A stretch of DNA of 64,000 nucleotides from JBBCJR01 sp037190805 (GTDB taxonomy: Bacteria > Pseudomonadota > Alphaproteobacteria > Sphingomonadales > Sphingomonadaceae), in assembly GCA_037190805.1 (NCBI GenBank), contig JBBCJR010000015.1:1-64000 (forward strand), read 5' to 3'. The number at the start of each line of letters is the position of its first letter. The first letter of the stretch is position 1. The notes under the pieces are model-generated. The model saw nothing but the letters and a program-made list of their open reading frames with translations, searched no databases and was not told the DNA's origin. Positions 8,367-17,826 of this stretch are shown piece by piece. Both the position numbers and the translations under genes were made by a program.

Positions 8367-10397
8367 TTACCAGATACGGACCCGCTGGTCGGGGGCGAGG
8401 AACAGGGTCTGGCCGTCCTTGACCTCGAACGCGGGATACCAGGGCTCCAGATTGCGAACCACCGCCGCCCGCTGCTCGGACGGCGAATGCGGGTCGGTCA
8501 TCAGCCGCTGACGCAGATTCTCCGGCCGATAGCTGCGCCGCCAGACCTGCGCCCAACCGAGGTAGAAGCGCTGGTCGGCCGTGAAACCGTCGACCACGGG
8601 CGCCGGCTTGCCCTCCAGCGCCATCAGATAGGCGTCATGGGCCACGGTCAGCCCGACGAGATCGGCGATGTTCTCGCCCAGCGTCAGCCGTCCCTGAACA
8701 TGGAGACCGGGCAGCGGCTCATAGGCGTCATATTGTTTGACCAGCCCATCGGCGAGCGCGGTGAAACGCTTGACGTCCTCGGCCGTCCACCATTCCGCAA
8801 GCTTGCCATCCTTGTCGTATTTGCGGCCCTGATCGTCGAAGTGATGGCTGATCTCGTGACCAATCACCGCACCGATGCCGCCATAGTTGATCGCCGGGTC
8901 GGCCTTGGGATCGAAAAAGGGCGGCTGGAGGATGGCAGCCGGAAAGACGATCTCGTTCATCGTCGGGTTGGCGTAGGCGTTGACCTCCATCGGGGTCATG
9001 AACCACTCGTCCCGGTCGACCGGCTGGCCGAGCTTGGCCATGTTGCGGTCGAACTCGAAACGGTTGGCGGCAAGGACATTGCCGTAAAGATCGTCGCGAC
9101 GGATGGTGAGCGCGGAATAATTGCGCCAGCGATCCGAGTAGCCGATCTTGGGGCGGAAGGCGGCCAGCTTCTCCCTCGCCTTGGCCCGGGTTTCGGGTGC
9201 CATCCACGCCAAGCCCTGCAACCGCCGGTCGAAGGCGGCGATGACGTTCTTCACCAAGGCGTCGGCGGCATGCTTGGTCTCCGGCGGAAAATGGAGCGCG
9301 ACGTAGCGCTCACCCACCGCCTCGCCCATCGCCGCCTTGACCAGATCGACGCCCCGCTTCCAGCGTTCGCGATTCTGGGGCGTGCCGGACAGGACAGTAC
9401 CGTTGAACGCGAAGTCGGCATCGACGAACGCGCTCGACAGATACGGGGCGGCGGCATCCAGTTCGCGCACGATGGCATAATCGCGCAACACCGCCAGCGG
9501 CGTCCGGCCGATCAGCGCCGCAGTGCCAGTAATGGCGCTCGGCTGCGCGACGATGACGCTGGCCGGCTGGCGGCCGAGGCCCGCCGCCCACCCGTTCCAG
9601 TCGAATCCCGGCGCCAGCGCCTTCAGCTGCTCCCAGCTCAGGCTGTTATAGGTGCGGTCGGCATCGCGGCTCTCGGCCCGGGTCCAGTGGACGGCGGCCA
9701 GCTCCTTTTCGAAGGCGGCGATCGCATGGGCACGGGTAGCGGCATCACCTTCCCCGACCAGCGTCAACATCGTCGCCAGATGCGTCTCATAAGCCGCCAG
9801 CGTCTTGGCCAGCTCGGCGTCGTCCTTCAGATAATAATCCCGATCCGGAAGGCCGAGGCCGGCCTGCGTGACGATCAGGGCATAGCGATCGGGCGCCTTG
9901 TCGTCCTGGTTGACATAAATGCCGATCGGGCCGGCAACGCCATCACGGGTTCCGGCACCCAGAGCCCGTGCGAAGCCGGCCGAATCGGGCAACAGCTTCA
10001 GCGCCGCGAGACGCGGCCTGACCGGCTCCAGCCCCTTCCGCTCCGCCGCCGCCTCGTCGAGGAAACTGGCGTATAGGTCACCGATCTTCGCCCCTGGCGT
10101 CTTGGCCGCCTCTTCCAATATGGCGCGGGTACGGCTGAAGGACAGCTCGTCCAGAACGGTGAACACGCCGTAATTGGATCGATCGGCGGGAATGGGCGTC
10201 GCTTTCTCCCAGCCGCCATTGGCATAGCGGTAGAAACTGTCGCCTGCCTTGGTGGCGCGGTCCATGCCCGCCTCGTCAAAGCCGAAGCGGCCATAGCTGG
10301 GCGCATCCGCCGCGCCATGTCCCGCCGCTCCCGCGGCACCCGCGCAGCAGAGGCACAGTGCCGTCGTTGCGGCCAGAATGTTCAATCCGGATGCCAT
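8367..10397 (-). CDS. M13 family (neprilysin-like) zinc metallopeptidase
   Basis: Exported zinc endopeptidase of about 676 residues, typical for bacterial M13. It has the zinc motif HEISH near residue 515, where the family usually has HEITH or HEIGH, and the second signature ENIADLVG about 60 residues later, which supplies the third ligand. The N-terminal M13 domain contains the usual YYL and NAYY-like elements. The start ATG 10397 is preferred over ATG 10430: GAGGGG lies six bases upstream and the protein then begins with a clean signal peptide (MASGLNILAATTALCLCCAGA). The short C-terminus ends RVRIW, as in family members. It probably works in the periplasm on peptides. Confidence 0.92.
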   Translation of the reverse strand: MASGLNILAATTALCLCCAGAAGAAGHGAADAPSYGRFGFDEAGMDRATKAGDSFYRYANGGWEKATPIPADRSNYGVFTVLDELSFSRTRAILEEAAKTPGAKIGDLYASFLDEAAAERKGLEPVRPRLAALKLLPDSAGFARALGAGTRDGVAGPIGIYVNQDDKAPDRYALIVTQAGLGLPDRDYYLKDDAELAKTLAAYETHLATMLTLVGEGDAATRAHAIAAFEKELAAVHWTRAESRDADRTYNSLSWEQLKALAPGFDWNGWAAGLGRQPASVIVAQPSAITGTAALIGRTPLAVLRDYAIVRELDAAAPYLSSAFVDADFAFNGTVLSGTPQNRERWKRGVDLVKAAMGEAVGERYVALHFPPETKHAADALVKNVIAAFDRRLQGLAWMAPETRAKAREKLAAFRPKIGYSDRWRNYSALTIRRDDLYGNVLAANRFEFDRNMAKLGQPVDRDEWFMTPMEVNAYANPTMNEIVFPAAILQPPFFDPKADPAINYGGIGAVIGHEISHHFDDQGRKYDKDGKLAEWWTAEDVKRFTALADGLVKQYDAYEPLPGLHVQGRLTLGENIADLVGLTVAHDAYLMALEGKPAPVVDGFTADQRFYLGWAQVWRRSYRPENLRQRLMTDPHSPSEQRAAVVRNLEPWYPAFEVKDGQTLFLAPDQRVRIW

Positions 10398-10457
10398 GGA
10401 AAACCCCTCGACTGATGAAATGGAGGACATGCCAGGCGGCGCGGCGCACGGCGACGA

Positions 10458-11027
10458 TCAGCCCCGCACCGTCGCCTTCCGCCGCCGATGCGCCCGGCGG
10501 CGCCACTTGGCGGAAATCCACATCCGCCATGCCAGCGCCGAGATGATGTAGCCCAGGATCGCGCCGACAATGGCGATCACGAACAGGCCGAGCGCGGTCG
10601 GCAACGATGCCTCGACCAGCCATTGAAGCGAGCTGGCCAGCCAGGTCTGGGCCGCCTCGCTCATCGGCGCTTCGGGCGCGATGGCGTCGAGATGCAGCAT
10701 CTTTTTGCCCAGATAATAGGCTGCCACCCACAAGGGCGGCGTCGTCAGCGGGTTGGTGATGAAGGTAGTCAGCGCCGCGACCGCGACATTGGCCCGGAAC
10801 GGCAGGGAGAACAGTGCCGCGAACAGGGTCTGGGCGACCGGGATCAGGACGCCGACGATCATTCCCAGCGCCACGCCGCGCGGCACCGACCGGCGGGTGA
10901 AGCGCCACAGCTCGCTTCTCAGCACCCGGTGCGCGAAGGGACGGATGAAGCGGTTTCCAGCCAGTTCCTCGCGCGTCGGCATGTTGCGCCGCAGCCAGTC
11001 GGACAGCCACGTCTTACTCTTACCCAT
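10458..11027 (-). CDS. DUF2062 integral membrane protein
   Basis: Small membrane protein of 189 residues. The DUF2062 core includes PRGVALGMIVGVLIPVAQT, the FITNPLTTPPLW segment and two or three hydrophobic helices, followed by a strongly basic C-terminal tail (RRRAHRRRKATVRG). Its biochemical function is not established. The start codon overlaps the last eight bases of smpB, so it is translated from the dapA-smpB transcript. The basic tail probably faces the cytoplasm. Confidence 0.85.
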   Translation of the reverse strand: MGKSKTWLSDWLRRNMPTREELAGNRFIRPFAHRVLRSELWRFTRRSVPRGVALGMIVGVLIPVAQTLFAALFSLPFRANVAVAALTTFITNPLTTPPLWVAAYYLGKKMLHLDAIAPEAPMSEAAQTWLASSLQWLVEASLPTALGLFVIAIVGAILGYIISALAWRMWISAKWRRRAHRRRKATVRG

Positions 11028-11502
11028 GCTGCCTCAGCAGGCGGCCCTGCTCGCGCTTCCAGTCGCGCTCCTTCTCGGTGGCGCGCTTGTCGTGCAGCTT
11101 CTTGCCCTTGGCCAGCGCCAGTTCCACCTTCGCCCGGCCACGGCCGTTGAAGAAGATCGACAGCGGCACCAACGTCATCCCTTCGCGCTGGACGGCGCCG
11201 GTCAGCTTGGCGATCTCGCGATGGGTGAGCAGCAGCTTGCGCGGTCGTTTCGGCTCGTGGTTGAAGCGGTTGCCGTGGCTGAATTCGGGAATGTTGGAGT
11301 TGATCAGCCAGATCGCCTCATTTTCGACCGCCGCATAGCTTTCGGCGATCGTCCCTTCGCCGAAACGCAGCGATTTCACCTCCGTGCCGGTCAGAACGAT
11401 CCCCGCCTCGTAAACGTCGTCGATCGCATATTCATAGCGCGCCCGCCGATTTTCGGCGACCGTCTTGACCTTGTCGAAGCTGTCTCGGCGGGGTCGTGCC
11501 AT
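11020..11502 (-). CDS. smpB: SsrA-binding protein SmpB
   Basis: tmRNA-binding protein that rescues stalled ribosomes, 160 residues, the usual size. Recognisable blocks are NRRARYEYAIDD, GIVLTGTEVKSLR, the INSNIPEFSHGNRFNHEP stretch and the basic C-terminal tail KGKKLHDKRATEKERDW that reaches into the ribosome A site. The open frame continues upstream to 11742, but that region is out-of-frame dapA sequence. ATG 11502 shares one base with the dapA stop codon and gives the standard N-terminus. The tmRNA gene itself is not in the window. Confidence 0.96.
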   Translation of the reverse strand: MARPRRDSFDKVKTVAENRRARYEYAIDDVYEAGIVLTGTEVKSLRFGEGTIAESYAAVENEAIWLINSNIPEFSHGNRFNHEPKRPRKLLLTHREIAKLTGAVQREGMTLVPLSIFFNGRGRAKVELALAKGKKLHDKRATEKERDWKREQGRLLRQHG

Positions 11503-12377
11503 CAGATCAGGCCAGCATGCTCCAGCGCCGCGTCGACCGCCCGGCGGCTGGACGCCGATGGCGGGGTCAGCGGCAACCGCACCTCGTCCGAGACGGACGG
11601 GCGAATCCGGGCAAGCGCATATTTGACCGGGCCAGGTGACGCGTCGGTGAACAGCGCGGAATGAAGCGGATAAAGCCGATCCTGCAAGGCCAGCGCATCC
11701 GCCAGCCGTCCGTCCGCCCAGGCGGCCTGGAAATCGGCGCACAAGCGGGGCGCGACATTGGCGGTGACCGAGATGCAGCCGACCCCGCCCATCGCGTTGA
11801 AGCCCAGCGCCATGTCGTCATTGCCCGACAGCTGACAGAAATCCTCGCCGCACGACAGGCGATGCGCGGCAACCCGCTCCACCTTGCCGCTGGCGTCCTT
11901 GATGCCGACGATGTTCGGCAGCTTCGCCAGCGCCGCCAGGGTTTCGGGCAGGACATCGGTCACCGTGCGCGCCGGGACGTTATAGACGATGATCGGCAGG
12001 TCGCAGTTTTCGGCCAGATGGGTGTAGTGGGCGATCAGGCCCGACTGGCCCGGCCGGTTGTAATAGGGCGCGACCACCAGCGCGGCATCGGCGCCCGCTG
12101 CCTTGGCGTGACGCATGTGGAGAAGCGCGGTGCGCGTGTCGTTCGATCCGCAACCGGCGATCACCGGTACGCGCCCCGCCGCCACCTCGACGCACAAGGC
12201 CAGCAGGCGGTTATGCTCCTCGATGGTCAGGGTCGACACCTCGCCCGTGGTGCCGCAGGGCACCAGCGCGTTCGATCCTTCTGCGATCTGCCAGTCGACC
12301 AGCTCCGCAAACGCGGCTTCGTCCACCAGTCCGTCGCGAAAAGGCGTCACCAGCGCCGGGATCGACCCTTGAAACAT
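11502..12377 (-). CDS. dapA: 4-hydroxy-tetrahydrodipicolinate synthase
   Basis: Condenses pyruvate with aspartate semialdehyde, the first committed step of lysine and diaminopimelate synthesis, which also feeds peptidoglycan. TIM-barrel protein of 291 residues. The Schiff-base lysine is Lys160 (IVGIKDASG), with Thr43/Thr44 in CGTTGE, Tyr106, Tyr132 and Arg137 (YNVPAR) completing the active site. ATG 12377 is chosen over ATG 12392 because AAGGAG lies six bases before it. It leads the dapA-smpB-DUF2062 operon and diverges from the lytic transglycosylase gene. Confidence 0.96.
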   Translation of the reverse strand: MFQGSIPALVTPFRDGLVDEAAFAELVDWQIAEGSNALVPCGTTGEVSTLTIEEHNRLLALCVEVAAGRVPVIAGCGSNDTRTALLHMRHAKAAGADAALVVAPYYNRPGQSGLIAHYTHLAENCDLPIIVYNVPARTVTDVLPETLAALAKLPNIVGIKDASGKVERVAAHRLSCGEDFCQLSGNDDMALGFNAMGGVGCISVTANVAPRLCADFQAAWADGRLADALALQDRLYPLHSALFTDASPGPVKYALARIRPSVSDEVRLPLTPPSASSRRAVDAALEHAGLI

Positions 12378-12421
12378 TCGTAACTCCTTCACGCCACGCT
12401 CAGGCGGGTTAAGATAGGGGC

Positions 12422-14494
12422 ATGGCTATGTCAGTTGTACCCAATGCCGCCAATAGGGATAGCGTCCCTTGCCTGTCCAGCCGCCTGACAAGGGCGATGC
12501 GAACGATCGCGATCGCGGGACTGGGTTTTACCCTCACCGCCGCGACGCTGACGCCCGAGCAGGCCGCGTGGTACCGCGCGCGCCTGCGCATCTCAGGGAC
12601 CGTCGCTCCGACCCAGGCGGGAACCACGGTCAATCCGTTGGCCGAAGCGATTCTGACCTGGGATCGCTTGCGCCAGTCCGACAATCTCACCTTTCCCGAA
12701 TATGTCGGTTTCCTGCGCGATCATCGCGGCTGGCCGGGCGAGACGGCGATGCGCCGCGCCGCCGAGCGGGTGCTGAAACCGGACCTGATCTCGCCCAGCG
12801 AGGTCGCCGCCCACTTCACCCGCTATCCGCCGCTGACCACCAGCGGCGCACTGCGTTATGCCGAGGCCCTGTTGGCCCTGGGCCAGACCGATCAGGCCAG
12901 GGCGCAGGCCCGGACCGCCTGGACCGGCGGACTCCTGTCCAACGAGGACGAGATTCGCCTGCTCGGCCGGTTCGGCGCCACCCTCAGTCCCGCCGACCAT
13001 GACGCCCGGATGGACACGCTGCTGTGGACCGCCACCAGCGCCTCGCTCGCCACCGGCCAGCGCCAGCTGATGTTCACCAGCGCGGCGAAGCGCCCTTATT
13101 ATCAGGCGAGACTCGCGCTGCGGCTGCGCTGGCCCGACGCCGACAGTCAGACACAGGCGATCTGGCCGCAATATCGCAACGACCCCGGCCTGCTGGCCGC
13201 GCGCGCGCATTGGATGCGCGACACCGCCAATTCGCCTGGCGCCCGCCAATTGCTCGCCAACGCCGATGTGACGGCAGGCGCCGCGGGCAGTCCGCTGGAA
13301 TGGATGAAGACCAGCCTGACCTTCGCCCAGGGCGCCGCGAACGACAAGCAGTGGGACCTCGCCTATCGCATCGCCGACCATGTCCGGCCTCTGCCCGCGG
13401 GCCAGTCGATGCGCGATCGCACCCTCGCCGACCGCGACGTCTATACCAGCCTCGAATGGCTGGCCGGCTGGACCGCCTTTCGCCAGCTGGGTCGACCAGC
13501 GGACGCCATTCAGCACTTCCGCAATTACAGCGCTGCCGCCCAGACCCCCCAGACTCAGTCCAAGGGCGATTACTGGGCCGGCCGCGCGGCCGAGGCGGCA
13601 GGGCAGGCGCAGGCGGCCCGCGCCGCCTATGAAGAGGCCGCGACGCACCCGGACCATTTCTATGGCCAGCTGGCGCTCGAGCGGATGGGCCGGCCGCTGA
13701 CGCTTGCCCCTGCCCTCATTGCCGCACCCACCGCCGCCCAGCGCGCCGCGTTCGAGGCAAGCGAACCCGTGCGCGCCGCGCGTCTGCTCGCCGAACTGGG
13801 GGATCGCAGCCGGCAGGGCGTTTTCCTGCGCGCGCTTGCGCTCGACGCGGCCAGCCCGGAGAACCAGATGCTGGTCGCCGACCTCGGCCGCAGTCTCGGG
13901 CGCCCCGAGGTGGGCGTTCAGGTCGCCCGCGAGGCGCGCAAGCTGAACGGCATCGGCATGCTCGATGCCAGTTATCCGAAGCTCAGCTTTCCCGCGATGT
14001 TCGACCGGCTGTGGACGATGATCCACGCCATCACCCGGCAGGAAAGCCAGTTCGCGCGCGACGCCGTCAGCCATGCCGGCGCGCGCGGGCTGATGCAGTT
14101 GATGCCGGGCACGGCGCGGGAAACCTCGGCCAAGGTGGGCCAGGGATATGACGTCAGCCGGCTGATCACCGACACCGACTATAATATCCTGCTGGGTTCG
14201 ACCTATTTTGCCAACCTGCTCGACCGCTACGGCGGCAATCATGTGCTGGCGGTCGCCGCATACAATGCCGGGCCAGGCAACGTGAACAAGTGGCTGGCCG
14301 CCAATGGCGACCCGCGCCAGCCCGGCGTCGACGTGGTCGAATGGGTGGAGGCGATTCCGTTCTTCGAGACCCGCAATTATGTCCAGCGGGTGCTGGAAAA
14401 TGCGGTCGTCTACGACACGCTGAACCCTACGCGGGCGAAGATGGCGGCGACCAACCGGCTGTCGGCCTATCTGGGCAAGCGCAATCCGGGATGA
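12422..14494 (+). CDS. Lytic transglycosylase (Slt70-like)
   Basis: Periplasmic muramidase-type enzyme that cleaves glycan strands to 1,6-anhydro products. About 690 residues: a long alpha-superhelical region (roughly residues 40-500) precedes the C-terminal SLT domain. The catalytic Glu is in RQESQFARDAVS, followed by the ARGLMQLMPGTA and VAAYNAGPGNVNKW motifs. The start is uncertain. ATG 12497 begins a compact signal peptide (MRTIAIAGLGFTLTAA) and leaves 120 bases for the divergent promoters; ATG 12422 gives the longer form reported here. The stop overlaps the GreB-like gene by four bases (ATGA). Confidence 0.9.
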   Translation: MAMSVVPNAANRDSVPCLSSRLTRAMRTIAIAGLGFTLTAATLTPEQAAWYRARLRISGTVAPTQAGTTVNPLAEAILTWDRLRQSDNLTFPEYVGFLRDHRGWPGETAMRRAAERVLKPDLISPSEVAAHFTRYPPLTTSGALRYAEALLALGQTDQARAQARTAWTGGLLSNEDEIRLLGRFGATLSPADHDARMDTLLWTATSASLATGQRQLMFTSAAKRPYYQARLALRLRWPDADSQTQAIWPQYRNDPGLLAARAHWMRDTANSPGARQLLANADVTAGAAGSPLEWMKTSLTFAQGAANDKQWDLAYRIADHVRPLPAGQSMRDRTLADRDVYTSLEWLAGWTAFRQLGRPADAIQHFRNYSAAAQTPQTQSKGDYWAGRAAEAAGQAQAARAAYEEAATHPDHFYGQLALERMGRPLTLAPALIAAPTAAQRAAFEASEPVRAARLLAELGDRSRQGVFLRALALDAASPENQMLVADLGRSLGRPEVGVQVAREARKLNGIGMLDASYPKLSFPAMFDRLWTMIHAITRQESQFARDAVSHAGARGLMQLMPGTARETSAKVGQGYDVSRLITDTDYNILLGSTYFANLLDRYGGNHVLAVAAYNAGPGNVNKWLAANGDPRQPGVDVVEWVEAIPFFETRNYVQRVLENAVVYDTLNPTRAKMAATNRLSAYLGKRNPG

Positions 14495-14973
14495 GCGCTC
14501 CCCAGCCGCTGATCACTCCCGCCGGCTTCGCCGCGCTGAGAGAGGCGCATCGCCGATTGTTCGAGGAAGAGCGGCCCAGGATCGTGGAGGTCGTGTCCTG
14601 GGCGGCCGGCAATGGTGACCGGTCGGAAAATGGCGACTATCTCTATGGTCGCAAACGGCTGCGCGAAATCGACCGCGAGCTCAATCGCCTGTCATCAAGG
14701 ATGAAGGCGGTTCGCATCGTCGACCCGGCTCAACAGCCGGACAGAAGCCGGGTCTGGTTCGGCGCTATCGTCACTGTGGTGGACGAGGACGACGTCGAGC
14801 GCACGCTGACGCTGGTGGGGGTGGACGAGGCCGACGCCACCGCAGGCCGCATCAACTGGAACGCCCCCCTCGCCCGGGCTCTGCGCGGGGCGGCGGTGGG
14901 CGACCTCAGGCGAGTCGACCTCCCGGGAGGCGGCAGGGAGATCGAAGTTCTGGCCATAGGCTATCCATCATAA
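14491..14973 (+). CDS. greB: Transcription elongation factor, GreA/GreB family
   Basis: Cytoplasmic factor of 160 residues that rescues backtracked RNA polymerase by stimulating transcript cleavage. The N-terminal coiled coil (about residues 10-75) carries the acidic tip GDRSENGDY, and the C-terminal FKBP-like domain begins near residue 85 (VWFGAIVTVVDEDD). The basic stretch RKRLREIDREL is more GreB-like than GreA-like, hence the symbol. The ATG overlaps the preceding transglycosylase stop (ATGA), implying translational coupling. The next gene, ppk2, converges from the other strand. Confidence 0.88.
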   Translation: MSAPQPLITPAGFAALREAHRRLFEEERPRIVEVVSWAAGNGDRSENGDYLYGRKRLREIDRELNRLSSRMKAVRIVDPAQQPDRSRVWFGAIVTVVDEDDVERTLTLVGVDEADATAGRINWNAPLARALRGAAVGDLRRVDLPGGGREIEVLAIGYPS

Positions 14974-15146
14974 GCCCTGAGGGGCGTTCAGGCTGCGACG
15001 ACGGGGTGCCAGCGGCGACGAAGTGTGGTGCGTCGGTGACTCTCATCGTCCAGGCCGCAGGCTCGGGAATAGCCGAAGGGAAGCCGATCACCTCGTCGAA
15101 ACGAACCTGACGGATGTTCTGAAAGTGGGCCTGTATCGGCCCTGAG

Positions 15147-15938
15147 TCACAGGGCCAGCTTGCGCTTCAATGCCTTCTCCGCGATCTTCACCAGATCGGG
15201 GTCGAGGCCCGGTGGGGTCATGTCCAGCCTGGACTCCATGTGATCGACGATGTGGCTCAGCGCATTGACGCGCGCCGCACGACGGTCGTTGCCGTCGATC
15301 ACCGTCCAGGGCGCCCAGCCGGTATTGGTACGCTCGAACATCTCCGCCATCGCGTCGAGATAATCCTGGCGGCGCGCGCGGTTGCGATAATCGTCTGCCC
15401 CGGTCTTCCACCGTTTCCACGGGTCTTCCAGCCGCTCGGCCAGCTGCTCGTCCTGAACCGCCTGGGTGACGTGCAGGAACAGCTTGATCAGCGTCGTGCC
15501 CGCCTCGATCTGCTGATGCTCGAAGGCATTGATCTCGTCATAGCCGCGTTCCCATTCGGCGGGAGTGCAGAAGCCTTCAACCCGCTCGACGAGAACCCGT
15601 CCATACCAGCTGCGGTCGAAGATATGGATGTCGCCATCCCCCGGCAGGCGCTGCCAGAACCGCCAGAGGAAATGATGGCGTTTCTCCTCGTCGGTCGGCG
15701 CGGCGATCGGCCACACGGCCAGATGGCGCGCGTCCAATTCGGCCGTCAGCCGCTTGATTACGCCGCTCTTGCCGCCCGCATCCCATCCTTCGATGAGGAT
15801 GATGGTGCGGGCCTTTTGCGCGACATGAGCGGCCTGGATACGCTCCAGCCGCTTCTGCAGCTTTTTCAGCGCCTTGCCGTAATCGACCGAGGACTCTAGC
15901 GGCTCGCCCTTCTCATAGTCCTTGAGGTCGATGGTCAC
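15147..15938 (-). CDS. ppk2: Polyphosphate kinase 2 family protein
   Basis: PPK2 enzymes use polyphosphate to phosphorylate nucleoside mono- or diphosphates. This is a single-domain form of 263 residues. Walker A is at residues 51-58 (GWDAGGKSG), Walker B is DRSWYGR at 108-114, and the lid module lies around APTDEEKRHHFLWRFW. The EGWDAGGKSG spelling differs from the GRDAAGKGG of class I enzymes and resembles class II/III (AMP- or NMP-phosphorylating) members, but the class is an inference. It ends convergently with greB and starts four bases after aspS on the same strand, so it is likely co-transcribed with aspS. Confidence 0.88.
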   Translation of the reverse strand: MTIDLKDYEKGEPLESSVDYGKALKKLQKRLERIQAAHVAQKARTIILIEGWDAGGKSGVIKRLTAELDARHLAVWPIAAPTDEEKRHHFLWRFWQRLPGDGDIHIFDRSWYGRVLVERVEGFCTPAEWERGYDEINAFEHQQIEAGTTLIKLFLHVTQAVQDEQLAERLEDPWKRWKTGADDYRNRARRQDYLDAMAEMFERTNTGWAPWTVIDGNDRRAARVNALSHIVDHMESRLDMTPPGLDPDLVKIAEKALKRKLAL

Positions 15939-15942
15939 GGCG

Positions 15943-17721
15943 TCAGGCCTTCTGCGGCTCGACGACGCGGATATTCAGCTCGCGCAGCTGCTTCACCGTC
16001 ACCGCCGACGGCGCGTTCATCATCAGGTCCTCGGCCTTCTGGTTCATGGGGAACAGAACGACCTCACGAATATTCGGTTCATCGGCGAGCAGCATCACCA
16101 TCCGGTCGACGCCCGGGGCCGACCCGCCATGCGGCGGCGCCCCGAACTTGAAGGCGTTGATCATGCCCGAGAAGTTGGTGTCGACATCCTGCTGGGTGTA
16201 GCCGGCGATCTCGAACGCCTTGTACATGATGTCGGGGCGGTGATTCCGGATCGCGCCCGATGACAGCTCGACACCATTGCAGACGATATCATATTGATAG
16301 GCAAGGATATCGAGCGGGTCCTTGGTTTCCAGCGCATCCATCTCGCCCTGCGGCATCGAGAAGGGATTGTGGCTGAAATCGACCTTCTTGGCGTCCTCGT
16401 CATACTCGAACATCGGGACGTCGACGATCCAGCAGAATTTGAACACGCCGTCCTCGATCAGGCCCAATTCCTCGCCCACCCGGGTGCGGGCGATGCCGGC
16501 GAGCTTGGCCGCCTTCAGCTCCTTGTCGGCGGCGAAGAACACGCCGTCGTCAGGGCCAAGGCCGAGCGCCGCGATCAGCTTCGCCGTCGCCTCCGGCCCC
16601 AGATTCTTGGCGATCGGACCAGCCGGTTCACCGTCCTTGATGTTGATATAGCCGAGACCCGCCCAGCCTTCGCCGCGCACCCAGTCGTTCATGCCGTCGA
16701 AGAAGCTGCGGGGCCGCGAGCCGGCGCCCGGCGCGGGAATGGCGCGAACCACCGCCCCGCCGTCGATCATCCGCGCGAACAGGCCGAAACCGGCCCCGCG
16801 GAAATGCTCGGTGACGTCGACGATCTCGATCGGGTTCCTGAGGTCGGGCTTGTCGTTGCCATATTTCAGCATCGAGGTCGCATAGGGGATGCGCGGGAAC
16901 GGCAGCGGCGTCACCGCCTTGCCGTTTGAAAATTCCTCGAACACGCCGTGCAGAACCGGTTCGATGGCATTGAAGACATCGTCCTGGGTGACGAAGCTCA
17001 TCTCGAAATCGAGCTGATAGAATTCGCCGGGGCTGCGGTCGGCGCGGGCGTCCTCGTCGCGGAAGCAGGGAGCGATCTGGAAATAACGGTCGAAGCCAGC
17101 GACCATCAGCAGCTGCTTGAACATCTGCGGCGCCTGCGGCAGCGCGTAGAACTTGCCCGGATGGACACGGCTGGGCACCAGATAGTCGCGCGCGCCCTCG
17201 GGGCTGGACGCGGTCAGGATCGGGGTCTGGAACTCGGTGAAGCCCTGGTCGATCATCCGCCGGCGCAGCGACGCGATCACTGCCGAACGCAGCATGATAT
17301 TCCGGTGCAGCCGCTCCCGCCGCAGGTCCAGATAGCGATATTTGAGGCGGATATCCTCAGGGTATTCGGTATCGCCGAACACGGGCAGCGGCAATTCGGC
17401 GGCGGCGGACTGGACGGACACCGTATCGGCCCGCACCTCGATCCCGCCGGTCGGCAGGTTGGCGTTCACCGTGCCTTCGGCCCGCTTCACCACCGTGCCG
17501 GTGATGGTCAGCACGGATTCGGCACGGGCGCCCTCGATCGCGGCGAACGCCGGCGCGTCGGCGTCGGTGACGACTTGGGTGATACCATGATGATCGCGCA
17601 GATCGACGAACAGCAGATTGCCATGATCGCGCTTGCGGTGCACCCAGCCCGACAGGCGGACCGTCTGGCCGACATCGGAGTCGCGGAGCGCGGCGCAGTT
17701 GTGGGTGCGGTATGGATGCAT
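15943..17721 (-). CDS. aspS: Aspartyl-tRNA synthetase
   Basis: Class IIb synthetase of 592 residues, the bacterial size with the inserted GAD domain. The N-terminal OB fold begins at RTHNCAALRDSDVGQTV. Motif 2 is CFRDEDARADRSPGEFYQLD and motif 3 is GSAPGVDRMVMLLAD. The QMFKQLLMVAGFDRYFQIA flipping-loop region is typical. The open frame runs far upstream to 18594, but ATG 17721 gives the standard N-terminus (MHPYRTHNC); beyond it the frame is antisense to rnd. It diverges from rnd across 105 bases and is followed closely by ppk2. Confidence 0.97.
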   Translation of the reverse strand: MHPYRTHNCAALRDSDVGQTVRLSGWVHRKRDHGNLLFVDLRDHHGITQVVTDADAPAFAAIEGARAESVLTITGTVVKRAEGTVNANLPTGGIEVRADTVSVQSAAAELPLPVFGDTEYPEDIRLKYRYLDLRRERLHRNIMLRSAVIASLRRRMIDQGFTEFQTPILTASSPEGARDYLVPSRVHPGKFYALPQAPQMFKQLLMVAGFDRYFQIAPCFRDEDARADRSPGEFYQLDFEMSFVTQDDVFNAIEPVLHGVFEEFSNGKAVTPLPFPRIPYATSMLKYGNDKPDLRNPIEIVDVTEHFRGAGFGLFARMIDGGAVVRAIPAPGAGSRPRSFFDGMNDWVRGEGWAGLGYINIKDGEPAGPIAKNLGPEATAKLIAALGLGPDDGVFFAADKELKAAKLAGIARTRVGEELGLIEDGVFKFCWIVDVPMFEYDEDAKKVDFSHNPFSMPQGEMDALETKDPLDILAYQYDIVCNGVELSSGAIRNHRPDIMYKAFEIAGYTQQDVDTNFSGMINAFKFGAPPHGGSAPGVDRMVMLLADEPNIREVVLFPMNQKAEDLMMNAPSAVTVKQLRELNIRVVEPQKA

Positions 17722-17826
17722 CGTCAAAAGGGTCCGCCTGAATAGAGAAATGCCGAAGCGATGCGGCTGCGCATCGCGCGCACGCCCAAGCTTTGTCAAG
17801 GCGCGCGAGACGAGTATAGGCGCAAG

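Noticed and set aside
14974..15146. Possible RNA gene or terminator between greB and ppk2
   Set aside because: Only short hairpins (for example GGGCC/GGCCC near 15129) without a T-run or conserved pattern; nothing I can support.
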